Below, piece after piece: positions 1 through 7,092 of a stretch of DNA of 17,376 nt; positions within the stretch are counted from its first letter, which is position 1, and each line of letters begins with the position of its first letter. This DNA is from BTRG01 sp036986275. GTDB lineage: Bacteria > Pseudomonadota > Gammaproteobacteria > Acidiferrobacterales > SZUA-150. The position numbers were made by a program, and so were the translations under genes. Below the pieces are notes generated by a model that made no database searches, was not told where the DNA came from, and saw only the letters and a program-made list of their open reading frames with translations. The stretch lies in the NCBI GenBank assembly GCA_036986275.1, contig BTRG01000053.1, positions 1 to 17,376 on the forward strand, in the 5' to 3' direction.

Positions 1-33
1 CCTTCCAAAGGGGAGGGAATACGTATAGCCACC

Positions 34-66
34 TTTTTCCTTCCTCCTGGCAGGGGGAAGGAAAAA
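34..66. other. Long perfect hairpin downstream of rhlB
   Basis: An inverted repeat pairs 34-47 with 53-66: fourteen base pairs (one G-U) around the five-base loop TGGCA. The left arm is rich in T and the right arm in A. In neither direction is the stem followed by a separate T run, so it is not a textbook intrinsic terminator. It lies about 65 bp beyond the rhlB stop and could protect or process the 3' end of the rhlB mRNA, or be a remnant of a small repeat. A weaker minus-strand terminator candidate (CGCC-TTGA-GGCG followed after 8 nt by six T) overlaps 62-87. Nothing else is recognisable in 1-129. Confidence 0.4.
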
Positions 67-129
67 ACAGCCAGCCGCCTCAAGGCGAGATCCGGCGTTT
101 TCTTTTCCGGTTTGGAAAGATGGCTCCGC

Positions 130-1650
130 CTAACCCACGGCCGGCCGTTGCGGTTTTCGTGAGCGAAAACTGTGGGTCATGGGTGTATCGGGTCTGGTTT
201 TATCATCCTGCTCTTGTCGACGCTCGGCCTTTATAGGCGTATCGGGTCTGGCCATGTCTTGTTGTTCTTGCCGAGGTTCGGCCTTTGGCGTATCGGGTCT
301 GGTTTTATCATCCTGCTCTTGTCGACGCTCGGCCTTTATAGGCGTATCGGGTCTGGCCTGTCTTTCCTGACGATGTCCGGCGTCCCGGCGTCCCGATCCA
401 CTCCTGGCGCCGCCCACCCGACCTCGGCTCCTGTCGCCCTCGCGTGGCTTGCGAGGCTGGCGACTGGGTCTCTCCAGCTTGGGTAATAATTCAGCCGTCA
501 CCTTGCCGACAGCAATCTTGTGCTCGATAAATTTTTCTATGTCTATCAACGAATACGCATGGGTCTCACAGGCAAAGCTGATGGCATCGCCCGAGGCGCC
601 GGCCCTGGCCGTACGCCCTATGCGGTGCACATAGTCTTCGGCATCCTGCGGCAAATCAAAATTAAACACATGACTGACCTCGGGAATGTGCAGGCCGCGC
701 GCTGCTACATCCGTCGCCACCAGCACCGGCAGCCTGCCTGTTGAAAAATCTTCCAACAAGCGTTGGCGCTTGTTTTGTGGCACATCGCCGGAGATCACGG
801 CCGCATGCAAATCATTGGCCTCCAGCCAGTCCTGTATCCTTTCCGCCATATGTTTGGTGTTGGTAAACACCAGTGTCCGATGCGGGTCCATATGTCGCAA
901 CAGACCGACCAGTAATGGAATCTTCTCGTCGTTGGCCGTGTGATAAACCGTCTGCGTGACCTTGTCGACGGTCTTTTTGTCCGACACCACATTCACGGCC
1001 ACAGGCTCATTCATATGCACATAGGCCAGTTCATTGACGCGATGTGACAATGTCGCCGAAAACAACAGGCTCAAGCGCTCCTGGGGGGGCGGCATATGAC
1101 CTATCAGATAACGTATATCCTTGATGAAACCCAGATCAAACATGCGGTCGGCCTCATCCATAACCATGACTTGGGTGGCCTTGAGATCAAAAATGCCCTG
1201 CTTGAAGTAATCGATAATGCGACCCGGAGTACCGATCAGCACATCCACCCCTGCTTCCAGCATCTTGCGTTGCGATTCATAACCGGTACCGCCGTAGACC
1301 AGGCCCAGCTTCAGGCCGGTGTATTTGCCCAGTACTTCCGCGTCCTTATGGATCTGTATGGCCAGTTCACGCGTGGGCGCCAGCATCATCGCCCGCGGCT
1401 GGGTCGGTTTGCGGCCTTCGACCGCCGGATGCTTCAGTAAATAGTTGAAACTGGCCAGCAGAAATGCCGCACTCTTGCCGGTTCCGGTCTGGGCCTGGCC
1501 GGCCACATCCTGGCCGGCCAGGGCGATGGGCAGGGCCTCGGCCTGTATGGGGGTGCAAAACTCAAATCCCGCTTCTTGCACGCCACGCAACAGTGGCTCC
1601 GGCAAGTCAAATTCACTAAAGGATTTATCGCTAAGGTGTTGTTCGCTCAT
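130..1650 (-). CDS. rhlB: ATP-dependent DEAD-box RNA helicase RhlB
   Basis: RhlB unwinds RNA duplexes using ATP; in enteric bacteria it is the helicase of the RNA degradosome. The 506-residue product carries the whole DEAD-box series: Q motif with FCTPIQ (31-36), Walker A AQTGTGKS (53-60), PTREL (92-96), TPGR (141-144), DEAD (165-168), SAT (198-200), VATDVAARG (311-319) and HRIGRTARAG (342-351). The core follows E. coli RhlB closely. The start at 1650 gives MSEQHLSDKSF, like the E. coli N-terminus; an in-frame ATG 57 bp upstream would add a non-conserved extension. E. coli RhlB has about 421 residues, so the tail is about 85 residues longer. It is basic, rich in R, G, Q and D, probably disordered, and contains a 35-residue repeat (432-490). 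The gene is divergent from trxA. Family assignment is secure; degradosome membership is inferred. Confidence 0.96.
   Translation of the reverse strand: MSEQHLSDKSFSEFDLPEPLLRGVQEAGFEFCTPIQAEALPIALAGQDVAGQAQTGTGKSAAFLLASFNYLLKHPAVEGRKPTQPRAMMLAPTRELAIQIHKDAEVLGKYTGLKLGLVYGGTGYESQRKMLEAGVDVLIGTPGRIIDYFKQGIFDLKATQVMVMDEADRMFDLGFIKDIRYLIGHMPPPQERLSLLFSATLSHRVNELAYVHMNEPVAVNVVSDKKTVDKVTQTVYHTANDEKIPLLVGLLRHMDPHRTLVFTNTKHMAERIQDWLEANDLHAAVISGDVPQNKRQRLLEDFSTGRLPVLVATDVAARGLHIPEVSHVFNFDLPQDAEDYVHRIGRTARAGASGDAISFACETHAYSLIDIEKFIEHKIAVGKVTAELLPKLERPSRQPRKPREGDRSRGRVGGARSGSGRRDAGHRQERQARPDTPIKAERRQEQDDKTRPDTPKAEPRQEQQDMARPDTPIKAERRQEQDDKTRPDTPMTHSFRSRKPQRPAVG
185..358 (-). repeat. Exact 69-bp direct repeat inside the rhlB tail
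   Basis: Bases 185-253 and 290-358 are identical over 69 bp, with a period of 105 bp (35 codons). In the protein this gives two copies of a block beginning ARPDTPIKAERRQEQ, separated by a diverged half-unit RPDTPKAEPRQEQQ. The underlying motif is an RPDTP-plus-charged unit of 17-18 residues repeated about four times. Identity at every base, including synonymous positions, indicates a recent duplication. Confidence 0.95.
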
Positions 1651-1696
1651 AATAATTTTCCACCGACACCGTGCCGGTCTTGTCTCTGCGCAGGCC

Positions 1697-1710
1697 ATTT
1701 TGGCCAAAAT
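1697..1710. promoter_or_regulatory. 14-bp perfect palindrome between rhlB and trxA
   Basis: ATTTTGGCCAAAAT is a perfect 14-bp palindrome in the 190-bp divergent region between rhlB and trxA, 47 bp upstream of the rhlB start. A second short palindrome (TTCGAA) follows it at once. It could be an operator shared by both genes, but I do not recognise it as the site of a named regulator. Confidence 0.3.
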
Positions 1711-1749
1711 TCGAATTCGGGGAGAGTACGGTAAAATGTGCTACTTGCA

Positions 1750-1778
1750 TTGCTGCCACGATTCCGCTCAAATATACC
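1750..1778 (+). promoter_or_regulatory. Candidate sigma-70 promoter for trxA
   Basis: TTGCTG (1750-1755) and TATACC (1773-1778) are separated by 17 bp and match the -35 and -10 consensus at 3/6 and 4/6 positions. The -10 lies about 60 bp upstream of the trxA start. The fit is moderate and the assignment rests on spacing and position only. Confidence 0.3.
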
Positions 1779-1840
1779 CTCATACACCTCATCCCGATCC
1801 GGGAATCGCTCACAAGCTTAAACCCAGGAGACAAAAACAC

Positions 1841-2167
1841 ATGAGTGAGGGAATTGTATTTGTAACTGACGACTCCTTTGATGACGAAGTACTCAAGGCT
1901 GATGGGCCGGTACTGGTAGACTACTGGGCGGAATGGTGTGGTCCGTGCAAGATGATCGGTCCGGTACTGGAGGAAATTTCCAAGGAGTATACCGGCAAAA
2001 TCAAGATCGCCAAACTGAATATCGATGAAAACCCCGGCACGCCACCAAAATATGGCATACGCGGCATTCCCACGCTGATGCTGTTCAAGGGCGGTAATGT
2101 CGAAGCCACCAAGGTGGGGGCTGTCTCCAAGTCCCAGCTGTCAGCCTTTCTGGACGAGAATCTCTAA
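1841..2167 (+). CDS. trxA: Thioredoxin 1
   Basis: This 108-residue cytoplasmic thioredoxin reduces protein disulfides and is itself reduced by thioredoxin reductase. The redox motif WCGPC gives catalytic Cys33 and Cys36; the buried Asp27 and the cis-proline of GIPTL (Pro77) are in place. Length and sequence follow E. coli TrxA almost throughout, for example AKLNID-NPGT-PKYGIRGIPTL. An AGGAG ribosome-binding site (1826-1830) lies 10 nt before the ATG. Longer readings of this frame run back into rhlB and are not real. The gene precedes rho, as in E. coli. No strong terminator follows, so trxA may read through into the rho leader. Confidence 0.98.
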   Translation: MSEGIVFVTDDSFDDEVLKADGPVLVDYWAEWCGPCKMIGPVLEEISKEYTGKIKIAKLNIDENPGTPPKYGIRGIPTLMLFKGGNVEATKVGAVSKSQLSAFLDENL

Positions 2168-2460
2168 ACACGAAAAGGAGCCTGGTTCTTTTAATGTACT
2201 ATCAGCACCTGTTCCTAAACCTTGATTTGTGAGGGCGGCCCCACTGGACGGGGCAGATAACTGGTGCTAAGGTTGTTTGTAAGAGCGGCGGGTTCCCGTC
2301 TACTCAAGAATTCCAGTTTAAGATTTCCAGTAAAATCGATTTCCTGAAAGTATCCCTTTTTTAACCTGAGTAAATTCTGTCTGTTACTTTAATGCCGCCG
2401 TGTGCGGATCAATCCATTGACCCCGTTCGAGGGTCCTGACCAATATGTAGACCATATCCC
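2168..2460 (+). promoter_or_regulatory. Structured rho leader region
   Basis: The 293 bp between trxA and rho is longer than a simple spacer. It contains a hairpin at 2238-2254 (GCCCC / GGGGC, 7-nt loop), a hairpin at 2419-2435 (GACCC / GGGTC) just before rho, and two long-range complementary pairs: AGCACC 2204-2209 with GGTGCT 2263-2268, and AACCTT 2218-2223 with AAGGTT 2269-2274. The two pairings cross, so they would form a pseudoknot or compete. A 12-codon reading frame (MYYQHLFLNLDL, 2194-2232) overlaps both 5' arms and follows an AAGGAG at 2175-2180 with a rather long 13-nt spacing. In E. coli, rho is controlled by attenuation within its own leader, so leader control here would fit. Confidence 0.45.
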
Positions 2461-3717
2461 ATGAATCTTTCTGAATTAAAAAAGAAACCCGTAACCGAGC
2501 TCGCCGAGATGGCCAATAGTATGAAACTGGAGGGGGGCAGCCGCATGCGGCGCCAGGATCTGGTGTTTGCCATACTCAAATCCCTGGCCAAGAAGGGCGA
2601 GGACATTACCGGCGAGGGCATAGTCGAAATCCTGCAGGACGGTTTCGGCTTTCTGCGCTCGGCCGACAGTTCCTATCTCGCCGGACCGGATGACATCTAT
2701 GTCTCGCCATCCCAGATCAGACGTTTCAACTTGCGTACCGGCGACACGGTCCGCGGCTATATCCGCCCGCCGAAAGATTCAGAGCGTTATTTCGCGCTGC
2801 TCAAGGTCGAGAAGATCAACTTCCAGAAACCGGACGAGGCCAAACACAAGATCCTGTTTGAAAACCTGACGCCACTGCACCCGCAAGAAAGCATGCTGCT
2901 GGAGCAGGACAACGAATCCACCGAAAACCTGACGGCCCGCGTCATCGACTTGATCTCGCCCATAGGCAAGGGCCAGCGTGGCCTGCTGGTGTCCTCGCCC
3001 AAGAGCGGCAAGACCGTCATGCTGCAACAGATTGCCCATGCCATTACCGCCAATCACCCCGAGTGTATGCTCATGGTGCTGCTCATTGACGAGCGTCCGG
3101 AAGAAGTAACCGAAATGCAGCGCTCCGTTCGTGGCGAGGTCATCTCGTCCACTTTTGATGAGCCGGCCACACGCCACGTACAGGTGGCGGAAATGGTCAT
3201 CGAGAAGGCCAAGCGCCTGGTGGAACACAAGAAAGATGTGGTGATCCTGCTGGACTCTATCACCCGCCTGGCCCGCGCCTACAACACCGTCGTGCCTTCG
3301 TCAGGCAAGGTGCTCACCGGTGGTGTCGACGCCAACGCACTGCAGCGTCCCAAGCGCTTCTTTGGCGCTGCCCGCAATATCGAGGAAGGCGGCAGCCTGA
3401 CCATCCTGGCCACGGCCCTGATCGATACCGGCTCCAAGATGGACGACGTCATTTACGAAGAATTCAAGGGCACCGGCAACATGGAAATCCACCTGGACCG
3501 GCGCCTGGCGGAAAAACGCGTCTATCCCGCCATCAACATCAACCGCTCCGGCACCCGTCGCGAGGAACTGCTGCTGGATCCGGCCGAACTGCAAAAGACC
3601 TGGGTGTTGCGCAAACTGCTGCACCAGATGGACGAACTGGAGGCCTCGGAATTCCTGCTGGACAAGCTCAAAGCCACCAAGAATAACGCCGAATTCTTCA
3701 GCTCCATGAAGCGATAA
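2461..3717 (+). CDS. rho: Transcription termination factor Rho
   Basis: Rho is a hexameric RNA-dependent ATPase/helicase that ends transcription at rut sites. The 418-residue product aligns with E. coli Rho (419) nearly end to end. The N-terminal domain is followed by the RNA-binding cold-shock-like fold with GFGFLR (61-66), then the ATPase core. Walker A is SPKSGKT (179-185, Lys184), the catalytic glutamate is Glu211 in DERPEE, and the Walker B aspartate is Asp265 in LLDSITR. The Q loop SGKVLTGG (281-288) and arginine finger Arg366 are present. Ser266 and Arg269, which contact bicyclomycin in E. coli, are kept. The start has no strong ribosome-binding site (CATATCCC precedes it), but the N-terminus MNLSELK matches the family. 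It stands downstream of trxA after a structured leader. Confidence 0.99.
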   Translation: MNLSELKKKPVTELAEMANSMKLEGGSRMRRQDLVFAILKSLAKKGEDITGEGIVEILQDGFGFLRSADSSYLAGPDDIYVSPSQIRRFNLRTGDTVRGYIRPPKDSERYFALLKVEKINFQKPDEAKHKILFENLTPLHPQESMLLEQDNESTENLTARVIDLISPIGKGQRGLLVSSPKSGKTVMLQQIAHAITANHPECMLMVLLIDERPEEVTEMQRSVRGEVISSTFDEPATRHVQVAEMVIEKAKRLVEHKKDVVILLDSITRLARAYNTVVPSSGKVLTGGVDANALQRPKRFFGAARNIEEGGSLTILATALIDTGSKMDDVIYEEFKGTGNMEIHLDRRLAEKRVYPAININRSGTRREELLLDPAELQKTWVLRKLLHQMDELEASEFLLDKLKATKNNAEFFSSMKR

Positions 3718-3769
3718 GCAAGGGAAGACCGCCTTGAATTGGGGGGTATAAATAGGCGCTTTGTCGTAC

Positions 3770-3798
3770 TTGCCCGTGTGGACGGTTTTCTTTAGACT
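3770..3798 (+). promoter_or_regulatory. Candidate sigma-70 promoter for rpmE
   Basis: TTGCCC (3770-3775) and TAGACT (3793-3798), 17 bp apart, each match consensus at 4/6 positions. They lie between rho and rpmE and would give a leader of roughly 65-70 nt before the rpmE start. In E. coli the rpmE mRNA leader mediates feedback by L31 itself; I cannot show a conserved leader fold here. Confidence 0.3.
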
Positions 3799-3872
3799 AC
3801 GCCGCCCTGAGGACAGCTGAACGGGCCTCGGCTTTGAGAGTGGCGCCCAAGGTTAACACTGAGGTTAAAACC

Positions 3873-4079
3873 ATGAAAACCGGTATTCATCCCAACTATA
3901 CGGAAACAAAAGTAAGCTGCACCTGCGGTAACAGCTTCAGCACGCGCTCCACCCTGGGCGCCGAGCTCAGCGTTGAAGTCTGCTCCGAATGCCACCCCTT
4001 CTACACTGGCAAGCAAAAGATTGTGGACAGCGCCGGCCGCGTGGAAAAATTCCGTCAGAAATACGGCCTCAAAAACTGA
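3873..4079 (+). CDS. rpmE: 50S ribosomal protein bL31, zinc-binding form
   Basis: bL31 helps bridge the ribosomal subunits. The 68-residue product begins MKTGIHPNY and has the conserved CHPFYTGKQ segment of L31. Cys16, Cys18, Cys37 and Cys40 form the complete zinc-binding set, so this is the zinc-containing paralog (RpmE) and not the zinc-free type made under zinc starvation. The ATG at 3873 has GAGG at 3861-3864; a TTG 39 bp upstream in frame would add residues not found in the family. E. coli L31 has 70 residues. An intrinsic terminator begins 24 nt after the stop codon. Confidence 0.97.
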   Translation: MKTGIHPNYTETKVSCTCGNSFSTRSTLGAELSVEVCSECHPFYTGKQKIVDSAGRVEKFRQKYGLKN

Positions 4080-4102
4080 GCACCTGTCTTATAAAGACCA
4101 TA

Positions 4103-4131
4103 AAGAGGGCGTCCCATGCGGGCGCTCTTTT
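4103..4131 (+). terminator. Intrinsic terminator of rpmE
   Basis: A hairpin pairs 4103-4114 with 4120-4131 around the loop CATGC. The inner stem is GC-rich (GCGTCC / GGGCGC with one G-U) and the outer stem pairs AAGAGG with TCTTTT, ending in a T-rich tract (TTTTCTTT). Position and shape fit a rho-independent terminator for rpmE. The ATG in the loop (4116-4118) is also the best start codon for the nuclease gene that follows. Confidence 0.7.
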
Positions 4132-4843
4132 CTTTGTGTTGCTGACGCCTGCCAGCGCGCAGGTGTTGGCGCCCTACACCGCTATTGTCAAAAAGGTGGT
4201 CGATGGCGATACCTTGATACTCAATAACGGCGAACATGTGCGCCTGCTGGGCATCAACACCCCTGAACGCGGCAAAAAGCAAACCCCGGATCAGCCCCTG
4301 GCCGATGCCGCCTTCAAACGTTTACGGTCTCTTTTCCAGGGTCGCGTCGTGAAGGTGCGCCCGGGCGTCGAACCCCGGGACCGTCATGGTCGCCTATTGG
4401 CCACGGTACAAGCCCCTGACGGGATGGATGTGAGCCAGATATTACTGAGCGAAGGACTGGGCTGGATGGTGGCCATCGCGCCCAATACAGCCCATGTCGA
4501 GAAATACCAGGCGGCGGAGCGGCGGGCACGGCGGGCCTCCCTTGGCGTCTGGGGCCTGAAATACTATGCCCCGCTACCGGCTAGTGAGCTTGACAACCAC
4601 ACGACAGGCTTTCGTCTCGTGCAGGGTCGCGTGACACGCATAGGCCGCGGCAAGAAAAATCTCTACCTGAACCTGGGTGAAGGCTTTGCCGTTAATATTC
4701 CCCGCGCAAGCCTGATACACTTCACGCTACCACCGGAACGCTTACTGAACCGCAATATCATCGTACAGGGCTGGATAAACTGGTACCAGGGCCGCGCCCA
4801 TATGCGCATCAGTCATCCGGCCATGATAGAGGCGAGGCAGTAG
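4116..4843 (+). CDS. Exported thermonuclease (SNase-like) family protein; 5' end frame-disrupted
   Basis: The body of the gene, read in the frame ending at 4843, encodes a staphylococcal-nuclease-like fold. It has DGDT (from 4202), VRLLGINTPE, the arginine-rich strand RDRHGRLLATV and the closing LGVWGLKYY. The family cleaves nucleic acids using Ca2+; the usual IDTPE is INTPE here. A C-terminal extension of about 80 residues (GRVTRIGRGKKNLYLNL onward) resembles a second OB-like domain. The start is the problem. The only nearby ATG (4116), with AAGAGGG 6 nt before it, opens MRALFSLCC and stops at 4143 in a different frame. Reading the body frame backwards gives FFVLLTPASA, a typical signal-peptide end. 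One extra T in the T run 4128-4131 would join the two as MRALFFFVLLTPASAQ. An upstream in-frame ATG (3989) lies inside rpmE and is unlikely. A nuclease gene after rpmE is known from Pseudomonas, as far as I recall. Confidence 0.8.
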
Positions 4844-5193
4844 GCCAGGCCAACCGAGTTGTTCACTGATACACGCCCTGCTTTAAAGCCAGTTTTTTAT
4901 TATTTCGATGTCAGAAAAGCAGCCCTTGATTACAATGCACTACCTTGCCCGGTAAATTCAGTGTCACGCCACCAAGCCTTGCACTCCAAGGCTGCCATTG
5001 AAAGCAGTGTCGCCCGGACCAGCACGCGCTGCGAGAAGAGAGAGTATAAACATAAGGATATTTAGCATCCCGTGACGGAAAAAGTGATCGCGCATGATTT
5101 CGGTTATACTGGTGTCTATGCAACCTTAATGAAAACGCAAAATGCTATCGGCGCTTTCTGTCCCCAAATCCATCACAGCAAAGGACGGTTACG
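4844..5193. other. Intergenic region between the nuclease gene and mdh
   Basis: This 350-bp stretch holds no convincing gene. It contains a short perfect hairpin at 4975-4993 (AGCCTT / AAGGCT, 7-nt loop) and two promoter-like patterns. One is ATGTCA-17-TACAAT (4908-4936), which points into the region. The other is a good -10 TATACT (5105-5110), without a clear -35, placed to serve mdh. The open frames crossing the region lack ribosome-binding sites and family resemblance. Confidence 0.5.
5105..5110 (+). promoter_or_regulatory. Candidate -10 element for mdh
   Basis: TATACT lies 83 bp upstream of the mdh start and matches the sigma-70 -10 consensus at 5/6 positions. No good -35 hexamer stands 16-18 bp upstream, so an activator-dependent promoter would be needed if this is real. 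Confidence 0.3.
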
Positions 5194-6114
5194 ATGAACA
5201 AGATCACCATAGTCGGTGCCGGACGTGTCGGCGAATCCACGGCCGCCAATCTCGCCAAGGCCCAACTCTGTAAGGAAGTCGTACTTATCGACATTGTGAA
5301 GGGCATGCCCCAGGGCACGGCACTGGACATACTGGAATCGGCGCCTCAGTTCGGCTTTGACACCAAGCTATCGGGCTCCAATGATATGACCGCCATGGAA
5401 GGCTCGGAGCTGATTATCATTACCGCCGGCTTGCCTCGCAAACCCGGTATGTCACGCTCTGATGTGCTCGACACCAACGTTAACATCCTTAACGGTATTG
5501 TCGATATCATGGTCAAGGTGGCGCCAGAGGCCATGTGCATCATAGTGACCAACCCGGTAGACATCCTGACTTATAACACCTGGAAGCGCACCGGCTGGCC
5601 GCGCAATCGTGTCCTGGGTATGGCCGGTGTGCTGGATTCCTCACGCATGGCCAGCTTTGTCGCCATGGAAACAGGCTTCTCGGTAAAAGATATCAATGCC
5701 ATGGTCCTGGGTGGTCATGGCGACACCATGGTGCCGATGACACGCTTTACGACAATTAACGGCATAGGCGTAAAACACTTTCTGGATGAAAAAAAGATAG
5801 AGGAAATCGTGCAACGCACACGCCAGGGCGGCGCCGAGATCCTGGCCCTGAAGCAAAACAGCAGCGCCTATGATGCCCCCGCCGCTGCCATCGCCGCCAT
5901 GGTCAGCGCCATCAGCCGTGACCGCAAGCGTATCCTGCCCTGCGTGGCCGCGCTGGAAGGTGAGTACGGTGAAAAGGATATTTGCATGGGTGTGCCGGTG
6001 GTACTGGGCAAAGACGGCATGGAACGTATTATCGAGCTTGATTTAACGGAGGCGGAAAGCGCAAACTTTGCTTCCACCATTGCCGCCATACGCGAGGATA
6101 TCGCACGACTTTGA
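5194..6114 (+). CDS. mdh: Malate dehydrogenase, LDH-like type
   Basis: The enzyme interconverts malate and oxaloacetate with NAD+ in the TCA cycle. The 306-residue product has the Rossmann motif GAGRVG (8-13), Asp33 for NAD preference, and the active-site loop PRKPGMSR with Arg82 and Arg88. Asn120 (VTNPVD), Arg151 and the catalytic pair Asp148 / His175 (GGHGD) are also in place. Arginine in the substrate loop (Arg82) marks a malate rather than a lactate dehydrogenase. The overall pattern is the tetrameric lactate-dehydrogenase-like MDH class found in many bacteria, not the E. coli dimeric class. The ATG at 5194 is 5-6 nt after an AGGA sequence. The stop overlaps the prmB start by 4 nt. Confidence 0.95.
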   Translation: MNKITIVGAGRVGESTAANLAKAQLCKEVVLIDIVKGMPQGTALDILESAPQFGFDTKLSGSNDMTAMEGSELIIITAGLPRKPGMSRSDVLDTNVNILNGIVDIMVKVAPEAMCIIVTNPVDILTYNTWKRTGWPRNRVLGMAGVLDSSRMASFVAMETGFSVKDINAMVLGGHGDTMVPMTRFTTINGIGVKHFLDEKKIEEIVQRTRQGGAEILALKQNSSAYDAPAAAIAAMVSAISRDRKRILPCVAALEGEYGEKDICMGVPVVLGKDGMERIIELDLTEAESANFASTIAAIREDIARL

Positions 6115-7052
6115 GTTTGTCTCTTTACTCGCCCTTGTCCATCTCTGACCAGTATACCGTTCAACAACTCATAGAAGATATCACCGCAAAACTTGATACG
6201 GCCGACATCTTTTTCGGTCATGGTGTGGATAATGCGTTGGACGAGGCTGTATGGCTGGTGTCATCGCAATTGCACTTCGATGCCGGCGAGATCGACGACC
6301 AACTTGGTCAGACCGTAGACGCCGGAGACCAACAAAAGATCAGCGATATCCTGCAACGACGGATCAATGAACATATTCCACTGGCCTATCTTCTGAAGGA
6401 AACCTGGTTCGGCGGCTACAAGTTCTATATTGATGAACGCGTCATTGTCCCGCGCTCGCATATCGTTAGCGTCATTGAGGACCGCTTTGAGCCCTGGAGT
6501 GATAGTAACAATATCAAGCACGTGCTGGACCTGTGCACCGGCAGCGGTTGTATCGCCATTGCCATCGCCCACGCCTTCGCCGATGCCACTGTCGATGCTG
6601 TCGAGTTATCACCTGGCGCCATCGAGGTCGCCAACATCAATGTAAGGCAACATGGGCTGCAACATCGTGTAAACGTCATCCATTCGGATTTGTTTTCTGA
6701 ACTCAGCGGTAATCAATATGACCTGATTGTCAGCAATCCGCCTTATGTCGGTACTGAGGAAATGCAATCTCTGCCGAATGAATTTCTGAAAGAGCCCAAC
6801 ATGGCGTTAGAAACCGGAGATGAAGGCCTGGAGATAGCGCTTGAGATATTGGCCGAAGCGGGAAAGTATTTAACACCTAATGGTTTGCTGGTCATGGAGG
6901 TGGGAAATACCGCGCACGCACTGCAACAACGTTTTCCCGATGTGCCGTTTATGTGGCTGGCGACCTACCAGGAAGAAGATACCGTATTTGCTTTAACAAC
7001 CGAAGAGCTACAGAAATATGCCGATATATTCTTACAAGCAATCAATACATAA
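6111..7052 (+). CDS. prmB: 50S ribosomal protein L3 glutamine methyltransferase
   Basis: PrmB methylates a glutamine of ribosomal protein L3 using S-adenosylmethionine. The 313-residue product compares with 310 in E. coli. The N-terminal helical domain includes FFGHGVDNALDEA (34-46) and FYIDERVIVPRS (105-116), both typical of PrmB. The SAM-binding motif is DLCTGSGCIAIAIA (140-153) and the catalytic motif is NPPY (209-212). The neighbouring families HemK/PrmC and RlmL also carry NPPY, but the N-terminal segments fit PrmB best. The start is TTG at 6111, overlapping the mdh stop as TTGA, which suggests translational coupling with mdh; another TTG lies 6 nt downstream. Pairing with mdh is not a conserved arrangement that I know. 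Confidence 0.93.
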   Translation: MSLSLYSPLSISDQYTVQQLIEDITAKLDTADIFFGHGVDNALDEAVWLVSSQLHFDAGEIDDQLGQTVDAGDQQKISDILQRRINEHIPLAYLLKETWFGGYKFYIDERVIVPRSHIVSVIEDRFEPWSDSNNIKHVLDLCTGSGCIAIAIAHAFADATVDAVELSPGAIEVANINVRQHGLQHRVNVIHSDLFSELSGNQYDLIVSNPPYVGTEEMQSLPNEFLKEPNMALETGDEGLEIALEILAEAGKYLTPNGLLVMEVGNTAHALQQRFPDVPFMWLATYQEEDTVFALTTEELQKYADIFLQAINT

Positions 7053-7068
7053 GGGGAATTAGCCGATG

Positions 7069-7090
7069 ATTGTTTTGCAACAATTTTATT
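7069..7090 (+). terminator. Weak AT-rich terminator candidate after prmB
   Basis: ATTGTT (7069-7074) and AACAAT (7079-7084) pair around the loop TTGC and are followed by TTTATT. The stem is only six base pairs with one G-C pair, so termination would be weak. It is 17 nt after the prmB stop. Confidence 0.3.
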
Positions 7091-7092
7091 GG

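Noticed and set aside
1096..1440. A 114-codon plus-strand frame inside rhlB
   Set aside because: It is antisense to the conserved helicase core, which explains the open frame; no domain is visible in it.
1445..1840. Longer trxA reading starting at 1445
   Set aside because: The extension runs antisense through rhlB; the 108-residue form from 1841 matches thioredoxin and has a ribosome-binding site.
2349..2364. The T run CCCTTTTTT in the rho leader as a terminator for trxA
   Set aside because: No GC-rich stem ends immediately before the T run.
3989..4115. In-frame ATG at 3989 as the start of the nuclease gene, giving a 284-residue product
   Set aside because: It lies 91 bp inside rpmE in another frame, has no ribosome-binding site, and the added residues are not like the family; a signal peptide starting near 4116 fits better.
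4859..5065. A 68-codon frame in the nuclease-mdh gap
   Set aside because: It starts with TTG, has no ribosome-binding site, and shows no recognisable domain or coding bias.
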